In this document: positions 9,711 through 18,087 of the stretch, piece after piece | Layout of the letters: every line of letters begins with the position of its first letter | How positions within the stretch are numbered: position 1 is the stretch's first letter | Assembly: GCF_001570905.1 (NCBI RefSeq) | Contig: NZ_BCSO01000010.1 | Coordinates: 1 to 64,000, forward strand | DNA: 64,000 nt | Direction of reading: 5' to 3' | Source: [Zimmermannella] alba NBRC 15616 | GTDB lineage: Bacteria > Actinomycetota > Actinomycetes > Actinomycetales > Microbacteriaceae | Program-made: the position numbers and the translations under genes | Notes under the pieces: model-generated | Databases searched by the model: none | What the model saw: only the letters and a program-made list of their open reading frames with translations | What the model was told of the DNA's origin: nothing

Positions 9711-9800
9711 GGAGACGTGCCAGAGCGGCCGAATGGGCTTCCCTGCTAAGGAAGTGATCGGGTTCCCGGTCCGCGGGTTCAAATCCCGCCGTCTCCGCCA
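9711..9800 (+). tRNA. tRNA-Ser (anticodon GCT)
   Basis: 90-nt class II tRNA. The acceptor GGAGACG pairs with CGTCTCC, the anticodon loop is CTGCTAA, the variable arm is long, the T-loop is GGTTCAAATCC and the CCA end is encoded. Confidence 0.97.
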
Positions 9801-9807
9801 GTCTGTA

Positions 9808-9834
9808 AACGCCCCGCCTCGTGCGGGGCGTTTG
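9808..9834 (+). terminator. rho-independent terminator of tRNA-Ser
   Basis: ACGCCCCGC pairs with GCGGGGCGT around CTCGT, followed by TTT. Confidence 0.85.
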
Positions 9835-9868
9835 CTGTTGTCTGGGCGCTGTGCTGGCCGCTGCGTGA

Positions 9869-9935
9869 CCAGATTGCACTGCATGGGGAAACGGATGCGT
9901 GGGGAGCATTCATGTCCCTGGAGCGTGCAATCTGG
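9869..9935. repeat. long intergenic palindrome
   Basis: CCAGATTGCAC (9869-9879) pairs with GTGCAATCTGG (9925-9935); the 45-base interior has weak further pairing. It lies between the convergent tRNA-Ser and MFS genes, after a normal terminator. Confidence 0.75.
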
Positions 9936-9938
9936 ACG

Positions 9939-11219
9939 TTAGTCTCGCCCCTCCGGAAGGTGATCGCCGAGCACAAACCCCTTCGGCCGCCACGGCAGCA
10001 CGAGGAGCGTCAGTGCCACGGAGGCTGACACAAGGCCCAGCACCATGAGCACGAGGCCAGGCCAGCCGAGCGCGATGAAGGCGATCCCGCCGATGAAGCC
10101 GAAGGTGCTCGAACCCGCGTAGTAGCCGAGGTTGTAGAGCGCCGTCGACTGCGCCTTGCCGGTGCGCGCTGCGGAGCCCGCCCAGCCGGAGGCGACGGAG
10201 TGCGCGGCAAAGAGCCCTGCAGTGAGCACGAGAAGCCCCACGACGACCATCCAGAGCGGCTCTCCGAGGGTTATGAGCATGCCGACGGCCATGATCGCGC
10301 AGCCGATGAGGACGGTGCGCTTGCGTCCCTTCGCGGCAGCGTAGCGCCCGGCGATAGGGGAGGAGACGGTGCCGGCGAGGTAGGCGAGGAACACGAAAGC
10401 CACGACCCAGCTCGGCAGATCGTACGGCGGTGCGGTCAATCGGTAGCCGAGGTAGTTGTACGTCGCGACGAAGCCACCCATGAGCATGAAGCCGAGCGTG
10501 TAGAGCACGACGAGGCGGCGCGAACGAAGGTGTGAGCGGATGTTCGTGAGTGCTTCGCGGAGCGCGTCCCGGAAGCGGTGCTCGTCGCGCGGTGGCGGCG
10601 TGAAGCCCTTCGCGGGTGGGGTGAGGATGAGGAAGAGGACGGCGGTGACGGCGGCAACTGCGGTGACCGCGAGCGATCCGAACTGCCACCCGAAGTGTTC
10701 GCCGATTGGTGCAGCGATGAGCCGGCCGAACATCCCGCCTGCGGTGTTTCCCGAGACGAAGACGCCCGCACCGGCAGGTGCAGCGCTGGGATGCAGCTCC
10801 TCGTTGAGGTAGGCGTGTGCGACGGCCGGGACGCCGCCCATGGCGAGGCCTTCGAGCAGGCGCGCCGCGAGCGAGAGCTCAAAGTTCGGCATCGTGACCG
10901 TGAGGATCGAGAAGAGCACCGCAAGGCAGATCGACCACGCCATCGCGCGCACACGTCCGATGCGGTCAGCGATGAGCGACCAGGGGAGGACCGAGAGTGC
11001 GACGCCGAGCGTCCCCATTGAGACCATGAGGGCCGCGCGCGGGGCATCCACGGTGAAGGCCGCAGAGATTTCCGGGAGGACGGCCTGCGGTGAGTAGAGC
11101 TGCGCGAAGATCGCGAAGCCGCCGCAGAACATTCCGAGCATGATCCGCTGATAGGCGCGGCTGGGTCGTTCATGGCCGAGCCACGCGCCGTCATCGGGGC
11201 GTGGTAATGCGTTCGTCAT
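9939..11219 (-). CDS. MFS transporter (YnfM/arabinose-efflux-like)
   Basis: A 426-residue 12-helix major facilitator protein, probably a drug or sugar exporter; the substrate cannot be read from sequence. The signature loop between helices 2 and 3 is LIADRIGRVRAM, and a matching GRYAAAKGRKR lies between helices 8 and 9. Residues such as LLEGLAMGGVPAVAHAYLNEE resemble the YnfM group. TAGCGT eight bases upstream of the ATG suggests a short or absent leader. It stands alone, convergent with tRNA-Ser and divergent from tRNA-Arg. Confidence 0.88.
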   Translation of the reverse strand: MTNALPRPDDGAWLGHERPSRAYQRIMLGMFCGGFAIFAQLYSPQAVLPEISAAFTVDAPRAALMVSMGTLGVALSVLPWSLIADRIGRVRAMAWSICLAVLFSILTVTMPNFELSLAARLLEGLAMGGVPAVAHAYLNEELHPSAAPAGAGVFVSGNTAGGMFGRLIAAPIGEHFGWQFGSLAVTAVAAVTAVLFLILTPPAKGFTPPPRDEHRFRDALREALTNIRSHLRSRRLVVLYTLGFMLMGGFVATYNYLGYRLTAPPYDLPSWVVAFVFLAYLAGTVSSPIAGRYAAAKGRKRTVLIGCAIMAVGMLITLGEPLWMVVVGLLVLTAGLFAAHSVASGWAGSAARTGKAQSTALYNLGYYAGSSTFGFIGGIAFIALGWPGLVLMVLGLVSASVALTLLVLPWRPKGFVLGDHLPEGRD

Positions 11220-11227
11220 CAGCCTTT

Positions 11228-11233
11228 ACGCTA
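11228..11233 (-). promoter_or_regulatory. -10 box of the MFS gene
   Basis: TAGCGT on the minus strand, eight bases before the ATG at 11219; near-leaderless. Confidence 0.4.
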
Positions 11234-11327
11234 GCTTCGCGGCGAACAGAACGCACTGTGCGAGGCGCCAATGAATGGCGTGAAGTTGGCCTTCGGACTA
11301 GCTTGCCACGCTCGGCAACACGCGGAT

Positions 11328-11357
11328 TTGTGTTGAGGTGAACAGTCGGTATATGCT
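11328..11357 (+). promoter_or_regulatory. tRNA-Arg promoter
   Basis: TTGTGT and TATGCT are separated by 18 bases, 31 bases before the tRNA. Confidence 0.5.
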
Positions 11358-11388
11358 GTTCTCCGGTCCCGCAGGAGGCCGAGAACAT

Positions 11389-11461
11389 GCGCCCGTAGCT
11401 CAATGGATAGAGCATCTGACTACGGATCAGAAGGTTGGGGGTTCGAGTCCCTCCGGGCGCG
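11389..11461 (+). tRNA. tRNA-Arg (anticodon ACG)
   Basis: GCGCCCG pairs with CGGGCGC, the anticodon loop is CTACGGA, the T-loop is GGTTCGAGTCC, and the CCA end is not encoded. Confidence 0.97.
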
Positions 11462-11467
11462 CGAGTG

Positions 11468-11504
11468 AAAGCCCCAGTAGCTGCATTAGCTACCGGGGCT
11501 TTTT
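11468..11504 (+). terminator. rho-independent terminator of tRNA-Arg
   Basis: AAAGCCCC-GTAGCT pairs with AGCTAC-GGGGCTTT, followed by TTT. Confidence 0.9.
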
Positions 11505-11622
11505 CGTGTCCGCACGAATGACGGCGTCAACACACGCTTGTGCGTGGCCGGCGAGCGATCGCCCACACAACAGCGCCGCCCCGCAACAGCGCGGGGCAGC
11601 GCCTGGGGGAGTGCGATGGGGC

Positions 11623-11988
11623 CTAGGCCTGTTCCGGTGCGATGAGCTCTGCGAGCTCCTGGAGACGCTCCGGGATCGGCGAGTAGAGGCTCCACGTGCC
11701 GCGGCGCTCACGCGTGAGGTAGCCAGCGTCCGTGAGGACCTTGAGGTGGTGCGAGACAGTCGGCTGGTGGAGGCCGAGCTCAGCGACGAGCGCCTTCACC
11801 GAGATACCGTCGGATTCGGTTGCAGCCAGCGAGAGGATGCGAACGCGTGCGGTGTCCGAAAGGACGTGGAACGCGTGCGCGAGGCGTGTTGCCTCGGCGG
11901 CAGTGAGGGGCTCGGTGCCAGCGCATCCGGGCCACGCAGCGGTCATGCGGGCTGCTGAAGAAGTCATAACCAAAGAGTGCCTTGTCAT
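11623..11988 (-). CDS. ArsR/SmtB-family transcriptional regulator
   Basis: 121-residue winged-helix repressor. The helix-turn-helix is in LGLHQPTVSHHLKVLTDAGYLTRERRG with the beta-wing after it; the dimerisation helices flank it. The classical ELCVCDL metal site is not present, so the ligand is unknown. Start codons at 11988 and 11967 are both possible; the first is given. No likely target operon adjoins it: the next gene upstream is a MarR regulator in the same orientation. Confidence 0.85.
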   Translation of the reverse strand: MTRHSLVMTSSAARMTAAWPGCAGTEPLTAAEATRLAHAFHVLSDTARVRILSLAATESDGISVKALVAELGLHQPTVSHHLKVLTDAGYLTRERRGTWSLYSPIPERLQELAELIAPEQA

Positions 11989-12111
11989 CGTGTGAGGAGT
12001 ACGACGAGCCTAGGTGGGGTGCCCGTCGACCGCCTGTGTGCTCACTGGGGAACGTGAGCGGTGCGTGACAAGACTGTAGCGCGAAAGAACCTGAGGAGGT
12101 GTCAGGAACGG

Positions 12112-12567
12112 TTACTTTTCAACCGTGTTGTGCATTTCACTCAATGGTGTGAGGAGCTTGCCACAAAGGCGTTCGAGGATTGCCCGCTCTTCTTCATTGA
12201 GCACACCGAATCGAGTTCCGATATTGGCGGTGTGGACGCGAGCGACGCGCTGGAATTCGCTGAGGCCAAACGGCGTGAGGCACACGATCGCGCCGCGAGC
12301 ATCCTCGGGATCGCCGCACTTGTCGAGAAGCCCTCGCGAGACCAAACGATCGACCAAGCGACTTACCGAACTCTGGGTAATCAACACATTGGCATTCAAT
12401 GCACGCAAACGAATTCGATGTTCCGGTTCGCGTGCGACATTGAAGAGCACATCGTATTCATTCATTGTCATGCCTTGATCAACAAAAGCCATTCGCAAAT
12501 CACGCATGATCGACACCTGGGCTCGAAACAAGCTTTCCCAGGCATTCGCGGCACTCTGATCAGACAT
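12112..12567 (-). CDS. MarR-family transcriptional regulator
   Basis: 151-residue winged-helix dimer, with the recognition region in ALNANVLITQSSVSRLVDRLVSRGLLDK and the wing DPEDARGAIVCLTPFG. The frame extends upstream to 13572, but the ATG at 12567 (MSDQSAANAWE) gives the normal length, and TAGAAT eight bases before it fits a near-leaderless start. The gene is noticeably less GC-rich than its neighbours, suggesting acquisition or relaxed selection. The regulated gene is not evident. Confidence 0.87.
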   Translation of the reverse strand: MSDQSAANAWESLFRAQVSIMRDLRMAFVDQGMTMNEYDVLFNVAREPEHRIRLRALNANVLITQSSVSRLVDRLVSRGLLDKCGDPEDARGAIVCLTPFGLSEFQRVARVHTANIGTRFGVLNEEERAILERLCGKLLTPLSEMHNTVEK

Positions 12568-12575
12568 CGGGCAAC

Positions 12576-12581
12576 ATTCTA
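12576..12581 (-). promoter_or_regulatory. -10 box of the MarR gene
   Basis: TAGAAT on the minus strand, eight bases before the ATG at 12567. Confidence 0.4.
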
Positions 12582-12667
12582 CGGAGCCGAGGGACGCCAC
12601 ATCGCCGCCAGCGTGCGGATTGCGGAAGGGGGCGCCGCGAGCGCACAGGCGGCAGCATCCACCCGCG

Positions 12668-13426
12668 CTAGATGCGGTCGGGCGACTTCGAAGGACGACG
12701 CAGCACCTCAACATCCGCGTGACGGTCGAAGCGGTACCCCTGACCGCGCACCGTGCGAATAATGTCCGAGTAGCCGCCGAGCTTCGCGCGCAGGCGACGA
12801 ATGTGCACATCGATCGTGCGCTCGCTCGGACGCTCCTCCTCGCCCTCGTGCCACACGACGTCGATGAGCTCGTCGCGGCTTGCAGCACGGCCCTCGCGCA
12901 GTACAAGCGCCTGCAGGAGCTCGAACTCCGTGTAGGTGGCGTGGATGTTCTCGCCGTCAATGAGGATGCGGTGACGCGTCGTGTCGATCGTGACGCCCTC
13001 CACCTCGTCCTGGGCGGCGTGGATGTCCTGCGGGAGGCCAAGCTGTGCGCGCTTCGCGGCTTCGCGCTCGGCAAGTGCCTGGCGGTCGCCGAGGGCGAGG
13101 CGGACGACATCCACATCCCGGCCGCCGGCCCCCTTCGGGGCGAGTGCGACCGAGGCGTGCGTGGTCGCGTGCGGGGCGAGCTGGGCGGTGAGGCGGCGGA
13201 GCTCCTGCACGAGCTCGGTGAGGCTCGTGCCATCCGCGGCAGCCTTCGCCTCGTCGAGGCCGACGTAGAGGACGAATCCGCGAGTTTCGGCCGCGCCGAC
13301 AGCCTGCAGCGTGGGTGCGTGGGTCTCGGCTTCGGGAGCCTGCTGGATGTCGATCGCGCGGGCGGCGTTCGAGCGCGGGTCGGTAACGATCTGGTGGGGA
13401 CGGAGAGCGGTGACGTTCGACGACAT
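12668..13426 (-). CDS. winged-helix regulator with OmpR/PhoB-type DNA-binding domain, no receiver aspartate
   Basis: 252-residue regulator. Residues about 150-240 form the OmpR/PhoB effector domain (YTEFELLQALVL...SRDELIDVVW...SERTIDVHIRRLRAKLG...IRTVRGQGYRF). The N-terminal part is a degenerate or unrelated domain (FVLYVGLDEAKAAADGTSLTEL) without the phospho-acceptor pocket of a response regulator, so it is probably not controlled by a histidine kinase. No kinase gene adjoins it. About 300 bases upstream lies a strong promoter with a 32-codon reading frame in the leader (13626-13724). Role unknown. Confidence 0.8.
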   Translation of the reverse strand: MSSNVTALRPHQIVTDPRSNAARAIDIQQAPEAETHAPTLQAVGAAETRGFVLYVGLDEAKAAADGTSLTELVQELRRLTAQLAPHATTHASVALAPKGAGGRDVDVVRLALGDRQALAEREAAKRAQLGLPQDIHAAQDEVEGVTIDTTRHRILIDGENIHATYTEFELLQALVLREGRAASRDELIDVVWHEGEEERPSERTIDVHIRRLRAKLGGYSDIIRTVRGQGYRFDRHADVEVLRRPSKSPDRI

Positions 13427-13603
13427 GGGAGAAAGACCTTTCGTGTGCCGGAGCTCATCGGTGAGCGTCCAGCGAATGCTGTGCGAGATGCACCGGTGCC
13501 ACGGAGCGGGCGGGTGCGGTGCAGATGTGTGCGGTCAGCGCGAGCGATCGCGGCAGACCGAGGAGGCCGCATGGCCGGGAGCTGTGCTCAACCGGCTGAA
13601 GGG

Positions 13604-13628
13604 TGACTCAGGCGTGGATGCCGAGTCA
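13604..13628. promoter_or_regulatory. inverted repeat TGACTC-N13-GAGTCA
   Basis: The perfect six-base arms lie inside the leader upstream of the winged-helix regulator and overlap the end of the small reading frame. It could be an operator or a leader stem. Confidence 0.3.
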
Positions 13629-13724
13629 GCGACACATTCGACAGCTCGAAGCAGCGAACGACATCATCATGCCGTTCGTTCCCATCGCCACGGGGGCGGA
13701 CAGGGTCAGCTTCGTGTTGGTCAT
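13626..13724 (-). CDS. possible 32-residue leader peptide
   Basis: A small frame starting ATG at 13724 reads MTNTKLTLSAPVAM and ends CRMCR; it contains three consecutive methionines. On the minus strand TTGACC and AATACT, 18 bases apart, form a good promoter whose -10 ends six bases before this ATG. The predicted transcript would therefore be leaderless for this peptide and would run on to the winged-helix regulator about 200 bases downstream. Function unknown; it may be a chance frame. Confidence 0.35.
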   Translation of the reverse strand: MTNTKLTLSAPVAMGTNGMMMSFAASSCRMCR

Positions 13725-13830
13725 GGAATCAGTATTCGTCACGGTATTGCGGGCGGTCAACTCACCCGCGTGTCGGGGGGATGGCATCCAGAGTCCATTC
13801 GAGCCTCCACGGGCATCGCGCCGGGCATGA

Positions 13831-13867
13831 CGAACGCCCCGCAGAAGGGGGGGCTGCGGGGCGTTCG
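13831..13867 (-). terminator. strong stem-loop downstream of upp
   Basis: CGAACGCCCCGCAG pairs with CTGCGGGGCGTTCG around AAGGGGGGG, just after the upp stop. It lacks a clear T-run but is placed as a terminator. Confidence 0.65.
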
Positions 13868-13888
13868 AAATGTGACGGCGGTGCGGTG

Positions 13889-14524
13889 TTACTCGGCCGT
13901 GCCGTAGAGACGGTCGCCGGCGTCGCCGAGGCCAGGGGTGATGTAGCCGCGCTCGTTGAGGCCAGCATCCACAGCACCCACGACGAGGGTGAACTCGCGG
14001 TCGCCAACAGCCTTGCGCATCGCCTCGATGCCCTCGGGGGCCGCGACCAGGCAAATGGCGGTGACATCCTGCGCGCCGTGCTCGAAGAGGTAGTCGACCG
14101 TGGCCGCAAGCGAGCCGCCGGTTGCGAGCATCGGGTCGAGCACGAAGCACTGACGGTTCGAGAGGTCTTCCGGAAGTCGCTTCGCGTAGGTCTCCGGCTG
14201 CAGGGTGTCTTCGTTGCGCTGGATGCCGATGAAGCCAACCTGGGTGCTCGGGACGAGCTTCACGAAGCCGTCGAGCATCCCGAGGCCTGCTCGGATGATC
14301 GGCACCGCGAGGGGGCGGGGGTTCGAGATCTGGACACCCGTCGTCGGGGCGACCGGCGTCTCGATGTCGATCGGCTCAACGCGCACTTCGCGCGTTGCCT
14401 CGTACGACAGGAGCGTCACGAGCTCTTCGACGAGCTGGCGGAAGGTCGGCGACGGCGTCGTCTTGTCGCGAAGCACCGTGAGCTTGTGGGTGATGAGGGG
14501 GTGATCGGCGACGTGGATACGCAT
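13889..14524 (-). CDS. upp: uracil phosphoribosyltransferase
   Basis: Salvages uracil to UMP with PRPP. The 211-residue enzyme has [22 protein letters not shown], the PRPP-binding loop [13 protein letters not shown] and the C-terminal uracil-binding [16 protein letters not shown]. The frame runs on upstream, but the ATG at 14524 ([15 protein letters not shown]) is the family start, and TACCCT six bases upstream fits leaderless transcription. Divergent from tadA. Confidence 0.96.
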   Translation of the reverse strand: MRIHVADHPLITHKLTVLRDKTTPSPTFRQLVEELVTLLSYEATREVRVEPIDIETPVAPTTGVQISNPRPLAVPIIRAGLGMLDGFVKLVPSTQVGFIGIQRNEDTLQPETYAKRLPEDLSNRQCFVLDPMLATGGSLAATVDYLFEHGAQDVTAICLVAAPEGIEAMRKAVGDREFTLVVGAVDAGLNERGYITPGLGDAGDRLYGTAE

Positions 14525-14530
14525 GGTTTG

Positions 14531-14536
14531 AGGGTA
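14531..14536 (-). promoter_or_regulatory. -10 box of upp, leaderless
   Basis: TACCCT on the minus strand, then six bases and the ATG at 14524. Confidence 0.55.
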
Positions 14537-14657
14537 TCGGGTTTCGCTGTCGTGGAGAACAGAAACATACTCAGCTCGGCGAGAAGAGGACGATCCGGGA
14601 TGCTGGTGTGCGCAGCGGCGGGGTCGGGCGGGGAGAATGGAGGGGAGAGGAGGCCCG

Positions 14658-15131
14658 ATGCACGCGACCGAAGCGATGCGCGCGCACATGCGCGAGGCGC
14701 TCAGTGAAGGCATCCGGGCAGCCTCCTGGGGCGATGTGCCGATCGGGGCCGTTGTCGTCGACGAGCACGGCACGATCATTGGCCGCGGACGCAATGAGCG
14801 CGAGCTGCGGAATGACCCGAGCGCCCACGCCGAAGTGGTGGCGCTACGTGAAGCTGCGGCGCACCGCGGCAGTTGGCGCCTCGAGGGATGCACGCTCGTC
14901 GTCACCCTCGAGCCGTGTGCGATGTGTGCCGGGACGCTCCTCGCGGCACGCGTGGATGCGGTCGTGTTCGGCGCCTGGGATGACAAGGCAGGCGCGGTCG
15001 GCTCGGTTTACGACCTCGTGCGGGACGGCTACCTGCCGCAGCGGGCAGGTGTCGTCGGAGGAGTGCTCGCCGAGGAGTGCGCGGAGCCGATCCGAGCGTT
15101 CTTCCGCGATAACGACGCCGCCAACAGCTGA
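14658..15131 (+). CDS. tadA: tRNA-specific adenosine deaminase
   Basis: Deaminates the wobble adenosine of tRNA-Arg(ACG) to inosine; that tRNA is encoded 3 kb upstream. The 157-residue protein carries the zinc and catalytic motifs HAEV (with the catalytic glutamate) and PCAMC. The ATG at 14658 is preceded by AGGAGG four bases away; an in-frame ATG at 14637 would add seven residues. Length and motif order match the bacterial TadA family. Confidence 0.93.
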   Translation: MHATEAMRAHMREALSEGIRAASWGDVPIGAVVVDEHGTIIGRGRNERELRNDPSAHAEVVALREAAAHRGSWRLEGCTLVVTLEPCAMCAGTLLAARVDAVVFGAWDDKAGAVGSVYDLVRDGYLPQRAGVVGGVLAEECAEPIRAFFRDNDAANS

Positions 15132-15149
15132 GCTGGTCAAACCACACTT

Positions 15150-15253
15150 GAGCTGATCGAGTAGCCGCGCAGCGGCGTATCGAGATCACGCGGTGTGGCA
15201 GCGCTCCTGCCGGTGGTCTCGATACACCGCCGTCGGCGGCACTCGGCCACCTC
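15150..15253. repeat. complete REP-like element
   Basis: Two halves: GAGCTGATCGAGTAGCCGC...GTATCGAGATC, itself a near-palindrome, and GGTCTCGATACACCGCC...GGCGGCACTC-CCACCTC, separated by about 25 bases. Same family as at 0.8, 29.7, 31.5, 48.0, 50.1, 51.3, 57.8 and 63.5 kb. Confidence 0.85.
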
Positions 15254-15260
15254 GAGCGCG

Positions 15261-15554
15261 CTATTCGGAGGCGCGGATGACGATCGCTTCCGTATTCAAG
15301 GTCGGCTGGCGTGGGCCGGAGACATCCGGCTCGATGAAGATGTTCGCCGTTGGCAAGAACTCGCGCACGCGATTGCGCAGCGTCGCGATAACGGGCATGA
15401 AGTCCGCAGCGGTCTGCACATCGGTGAGCGAGACACGGATGCCAATGAACTCCGCACCAGACGGTGCAAAGGAGCGAACCGAGAGCACCTCGGCCACATA
15501 GGGATTCTCGAGGAGTGCTGCCTTGATCTCTGCGTTGAGCTCGGGGTTCGTCAC
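15261..15554 (-). CDS. conserved hypothetical protein, resembles CDF transporter dimerisation domain
   Basis: 97-residue soluble protein of unknown function. The pattern EIKAALLENPYVAEVLSVRS, a central strand EFIGIRVSLT, then RNRVREFLPTANIFIEPDVS looks like the ferredoxin-like cytoplasmic domain that closes cation diffusion facilitator transporters, here without any membrane part. The GTG at 15554 is chosen because AAGAAGG lies four bases upstream; the frame is open to 15575. It stands alone between a REP element and proC (divergent). Confidence 0.6.
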   Translation of the reverse strand: MTNPELNAEIKAALLENPYVAEVLSVRSFAPSGAEFIGIRVSLTDVQTAADFMPVIATLRNRVREFLPTANIFIEPDVSGPRQPTLNTEAIVIRASE

Positions 15555-15690
15555 GGTGCCTTCTTTCGTCCACACAGCTTCAGGTGGCGGGATATCTCAG
15601 CATAACCACGGTCCCCGAATTCCAGCGTGCTCATTGTCGTGAGCCTTGAGCTTGAAGGCGCGGCAACCGGGTACGAACAGGGGCCGCGCC

Positions 15691-15696
15691 TAGACT
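15691..15696 (+). promoter_or_regulatory. -10 box of proC, leaderless
   Basis: TAGACT, then seven bases, then the GTG at 15704. Confidence 0.55.
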
Positions 15697-15703
15697 CTCG
15701 AAC

Positions 15704-16582
15704 GTGACGATCAACGAGGAACAGCCCACTGCCCACACGCTCCCCGATCGCCTGCCCACGGTGGCCATGCTCGGCGGCGGCAACATGAACGGCGCCATCC
15801 TCGAAGGCCTGCTCGCCGCGGATCTTCGTCCAGAAGCGCCGATTCGTGTGACGACCCGCTCGAGCGCAAGCGCCGAGAAGCAGGGTGCGCGCGAGCACGT
15901 CGAAGCCTTCGCCGTCGAAGCTGACCCCGAGGCAAACCGCCGCGCCGTCAAGGGTGCGGGCCTCGTCTTCCTCGGCGTGAAGCCGTACGCGATCGCAGAG
16001 CTCCTCGATGAGATCCGTGACGCCCTCGAGCCGGGCACGGTCATCGTCTCGGTCGCCGCCGGCATCACGACCGCCGCGATCGAAGCGAGGCTCACCGAGG
16101 GTATCCGCGTCATTCGCTCGATGCCGAACACCCCCGCCACGATCGGCCTCGGCGTCACCGGCATCGCCGCTGGTGCGACCGCCGACGATGAGGCGCTCGC
16201 GCTCGCGGTTGCTGCGTTCGAGTGCGTCGGTGAGGCCGTCGTCGTGGACGAAACGCTCATCAACGCGGTGGGTGCCGCATCCGGTTCCGGCCCGGCACAC
16301 CTCTACCTCTTCGCGGAAGCGCTCATGGCCGCATCCATCGCCGAGGGCCTCGACGAGGCGCAGGCGCGCACGCTCATTGTCGGGACGCTGCGCGGCGCCG
16401 CCGAGATGCTCCACAAGAACCCGGACCTTGAGGCGAGCGAGCTGCGCCGCCGCGTGACGAGTCCGAACGGCACAACCGAGCGTTCAGTCGCCGTGTTCCA
16501 GGATGCCGACCTTGAGGGCATCGCGAAGCGCGCCTTCCGCGCCAACATCCTCCGCTCCGAAGCGCTCGCCGGAGACAAGTAG
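15704..16582 (+). CDS. proC: pyrroline-5-carboxylate reductase
   Basis: Last step of proline synthesis: reduces pyrroline-5-carboxylate with NAD(P)H. The 292-residue protein has a Rossmann start (VAMLGGGNMNGAILEGLL), the central FLGVKPY and SVAAGITTAAIE, the conserved RSMPNTPATIGLGVTGI and the C-terminal signature ASGSGPAHLYLFAEAL...VTSPNGTTE. A ten-residue N-terminal extension precedes the usual start. It is leaderless by promoter position and followed four bases later by the J-domain gene. Confidence 0.95.
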   Translation: MTINEEQPTAHTLPDRLPTVAMLGGGNMNGAILEGLLAADLRPEAPIRVTTRSSASAEKQGAREHVEAFAVEADPEANRRAVKGAGLVFLGVKPYAIAELLDEIRDALEPGTVIVSVAAGITTAAIEARLTEGIRVIRSMPNTPATIGLGVTGIAAGATADDEALALAVAAFECVGEAVVVDETLINAVGAASGSGPAHLYLFAEALMAASIAEGLDEAQARTLIVGTLRGAAEMLHKNPDLEASELRRRVTSPNGTTERSVAVFQDADLEGIAKRAFRANILRSEALAGDK

Positions 16583-16586
16583 CGCG

Positions 16587-18074
16587 GTGGCACGACGGCA
16601 CGAATTTACTGAGGACCTCTACCGGGTCCTCGGTGTCGCGCGCGACGCGGACCTCGCCGAGATTCGCCGCGTCGGGCGGCAGCGGCAGCGCGCCGCACAC
16701 CCCGATCTTGGCGGCAGCGCCGATGAGTTCGTGCGAGTGCGCATCGCCGTCGAAGTGCTCACCGACGAGGGGATGCGAGCTGAGCACGACGCGTGGCTCG
16801 CTGCCCGCGAAGGCAATCAGCGCCGCGGCCCCCGCATCCGCCGCCAACCGGTCCCGCGCACGACCCCAGCCAAGCGTGAGCGGGAGGCGACTCCCGCACC
16901 CGCGCCGGCCCCGACCGAATCCAAGCCGCCCGAGCGCATCCCCACCCCGGACACGGACGTGCGCAAGATGGCCTGGTTCCGCACCGCCTGGCCCGCCACT
17001 CCGACGCTCTGGCCTGCCCGCACGGCGAAGCTGCCGGAGCTGCGCCCGGGTGAGCTTGCCGCGGTCATCGCGCATGTCGTCGTACTGCTTGGCGCAACGC
17101 TCGCGCTCGCGCTCCCCATGTCGCCCGCTCGTCTCACGGCTCCCGACCTCATCAACGAGCAGCCGGGGTCGCTCGTGTGGCCGGTTCCCGTGGTGTACTG
17201 CCTCCTCGGGGTGACGTGGCTCACGCTTCGCCTGCGGGTTCGCCGCCCCGGCCTTGCCCGGACCCTCCTGCTCACGCTCATGCCGCTCGCGATCGTGTCG
17301 GCTCTGGTCGTGTGCGCGATCGGCCTCGTCTCGCTCATCGCGACGCTTGGTCACACCGACTCCGTGACGCTCTTCCTGCAGTCGCTCTGCTACGCCGCGA
17401 CCGCGGTCACGATGTTCATCGCATCCGTGAAGCTCAAGCACCGGGCCAAGCTTGCAGAACGGGAACGCCTGCTCGTGAAGCTCGCCGAAGAGGCCCTGCC
17501 TGGTGAGTCTTCACTCACGCGCGTGTGGGGCCAGCCCGGGCAGACAGTCCTCGGCGGTGTCGGCCTCTACCCGGGCGTCAACCCGATGCGCGCGATCCTC
17601 GCGCAGCGCGAAGTCGGCCAGGCGCTCGAACAGCTGGCACGCATGCCGGGCGTGCGCATTGTTCACGGCTTGGATGCCCCGGGTCGCGCCTCCGGCTCGG
17701 TGCCGCACGCGGTCATTGCCGGTCGACGCATCGCGCTCATTGACGCGCAGCTGGTCGCGCCCGGCCGTTACGCGATCGACCGCAAGGGCCGCATGACGCG
17801 CGATGGCGTGTTGTTTCCGACAACGGCGACGGAATTCCCGCATGCGGTCGAGCGGTACCACGAGCTCTTCGGAGAGGGTGTGCAGCTGCGCGGCTGGATT
17901 ACCGTGCTTGCCGAGCGTGAGGGTGAACTCACCGTCGACAACGCGCTCACCTGGGAGCGTGTGCGACTGGCCACCTGCCAGTCGATGCTCCGCGAGGTGG
18001 GGGATTGGCTCGCCGCCGAAGGTGAGCAGGTTGATCGGCTGCTCGTGCGCGATCTGCTCCGTCACCGGCTGTAG
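16587..18074 (+). CDS. J-domain membrane protein with C-terminal nuclease-like (NERD-like) domain
   Basis: 495 residues. Residues about 5-70 form a DnaJ J-domain with the HPD motif (in AAHPDLGG), so it should stimulate an Hsp70. A Pro/Arg-rich linker follows, then about four membrane helices (residues 155-280). A soluble C-terminal domain has a possible NERD-like core (AILAQREVGQALEQL, IAGRRIALIDAQL). GTG at 16587 is chosen because it precedes ARRHEFTEDLYRVLGV, and the earlier frame overlaps proC. Partner and substrate are unknown. Likely co-transcribed with proC. Confidence 0.7.
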   Translation: MARRHEFTEDLYRVLGVARDADLAEIRRVGRQRQRAAHPDLGGSADEFVRVRIAVEVLTDEGMRAEHDAWLAAREGNQRRGPRIRRQPVPRTTPAKREREATPAPAPAPTESKPPERIPTPDTDVRKMAWFRTAWPATPTLWPARTAKLPELRPGELAAVIAHVVVLLGATLALALPMSPARLTAPDLINEQPGSLVWPVPVVYCLLGVTWLTLRLRVRRPGLARTLLLTLMPLAIVSALVVCAIGLVSLIATLGHTDSVTLFLQSLCYAATAVTMFIASVKLKHRAKLAERERLLVKLAEEALPGESSLTRVWGQPGQTVLGGVGLYPGVNPMRAILAQREVGQALEQLARMPGVRIVHGLDAPGRASGSVPHAVIAGRRIALIDAQLVAPGRYAIDRKGRMTRDGVLFPTTATEFPHAVERYHELFGEGVQLRGWITVLAEREGELTVDNALTWERVRLATCQSMLREVGDWLAAEGEQVDRLLVRDLLRHRL

Positions 18075-18087
18075 CTGCGCACGGTTT

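Noticed and set aside
9711-9800. tRNA genes as integration sites of genomic islands
   Set aside because: No direct repeat of a tRNA 3' end was seen downstream of any of the six tRNA genes, and their flanks are ordinary core genes.
12112-13572. 486-codon minus-strand frame including the MarR protein
   Set aside because: The upstream 335 codons overlap the winged-helix regulator in another frame and are Arg/Ser/Thr-rich noise; the MarR start at 12567 has its own promoter.
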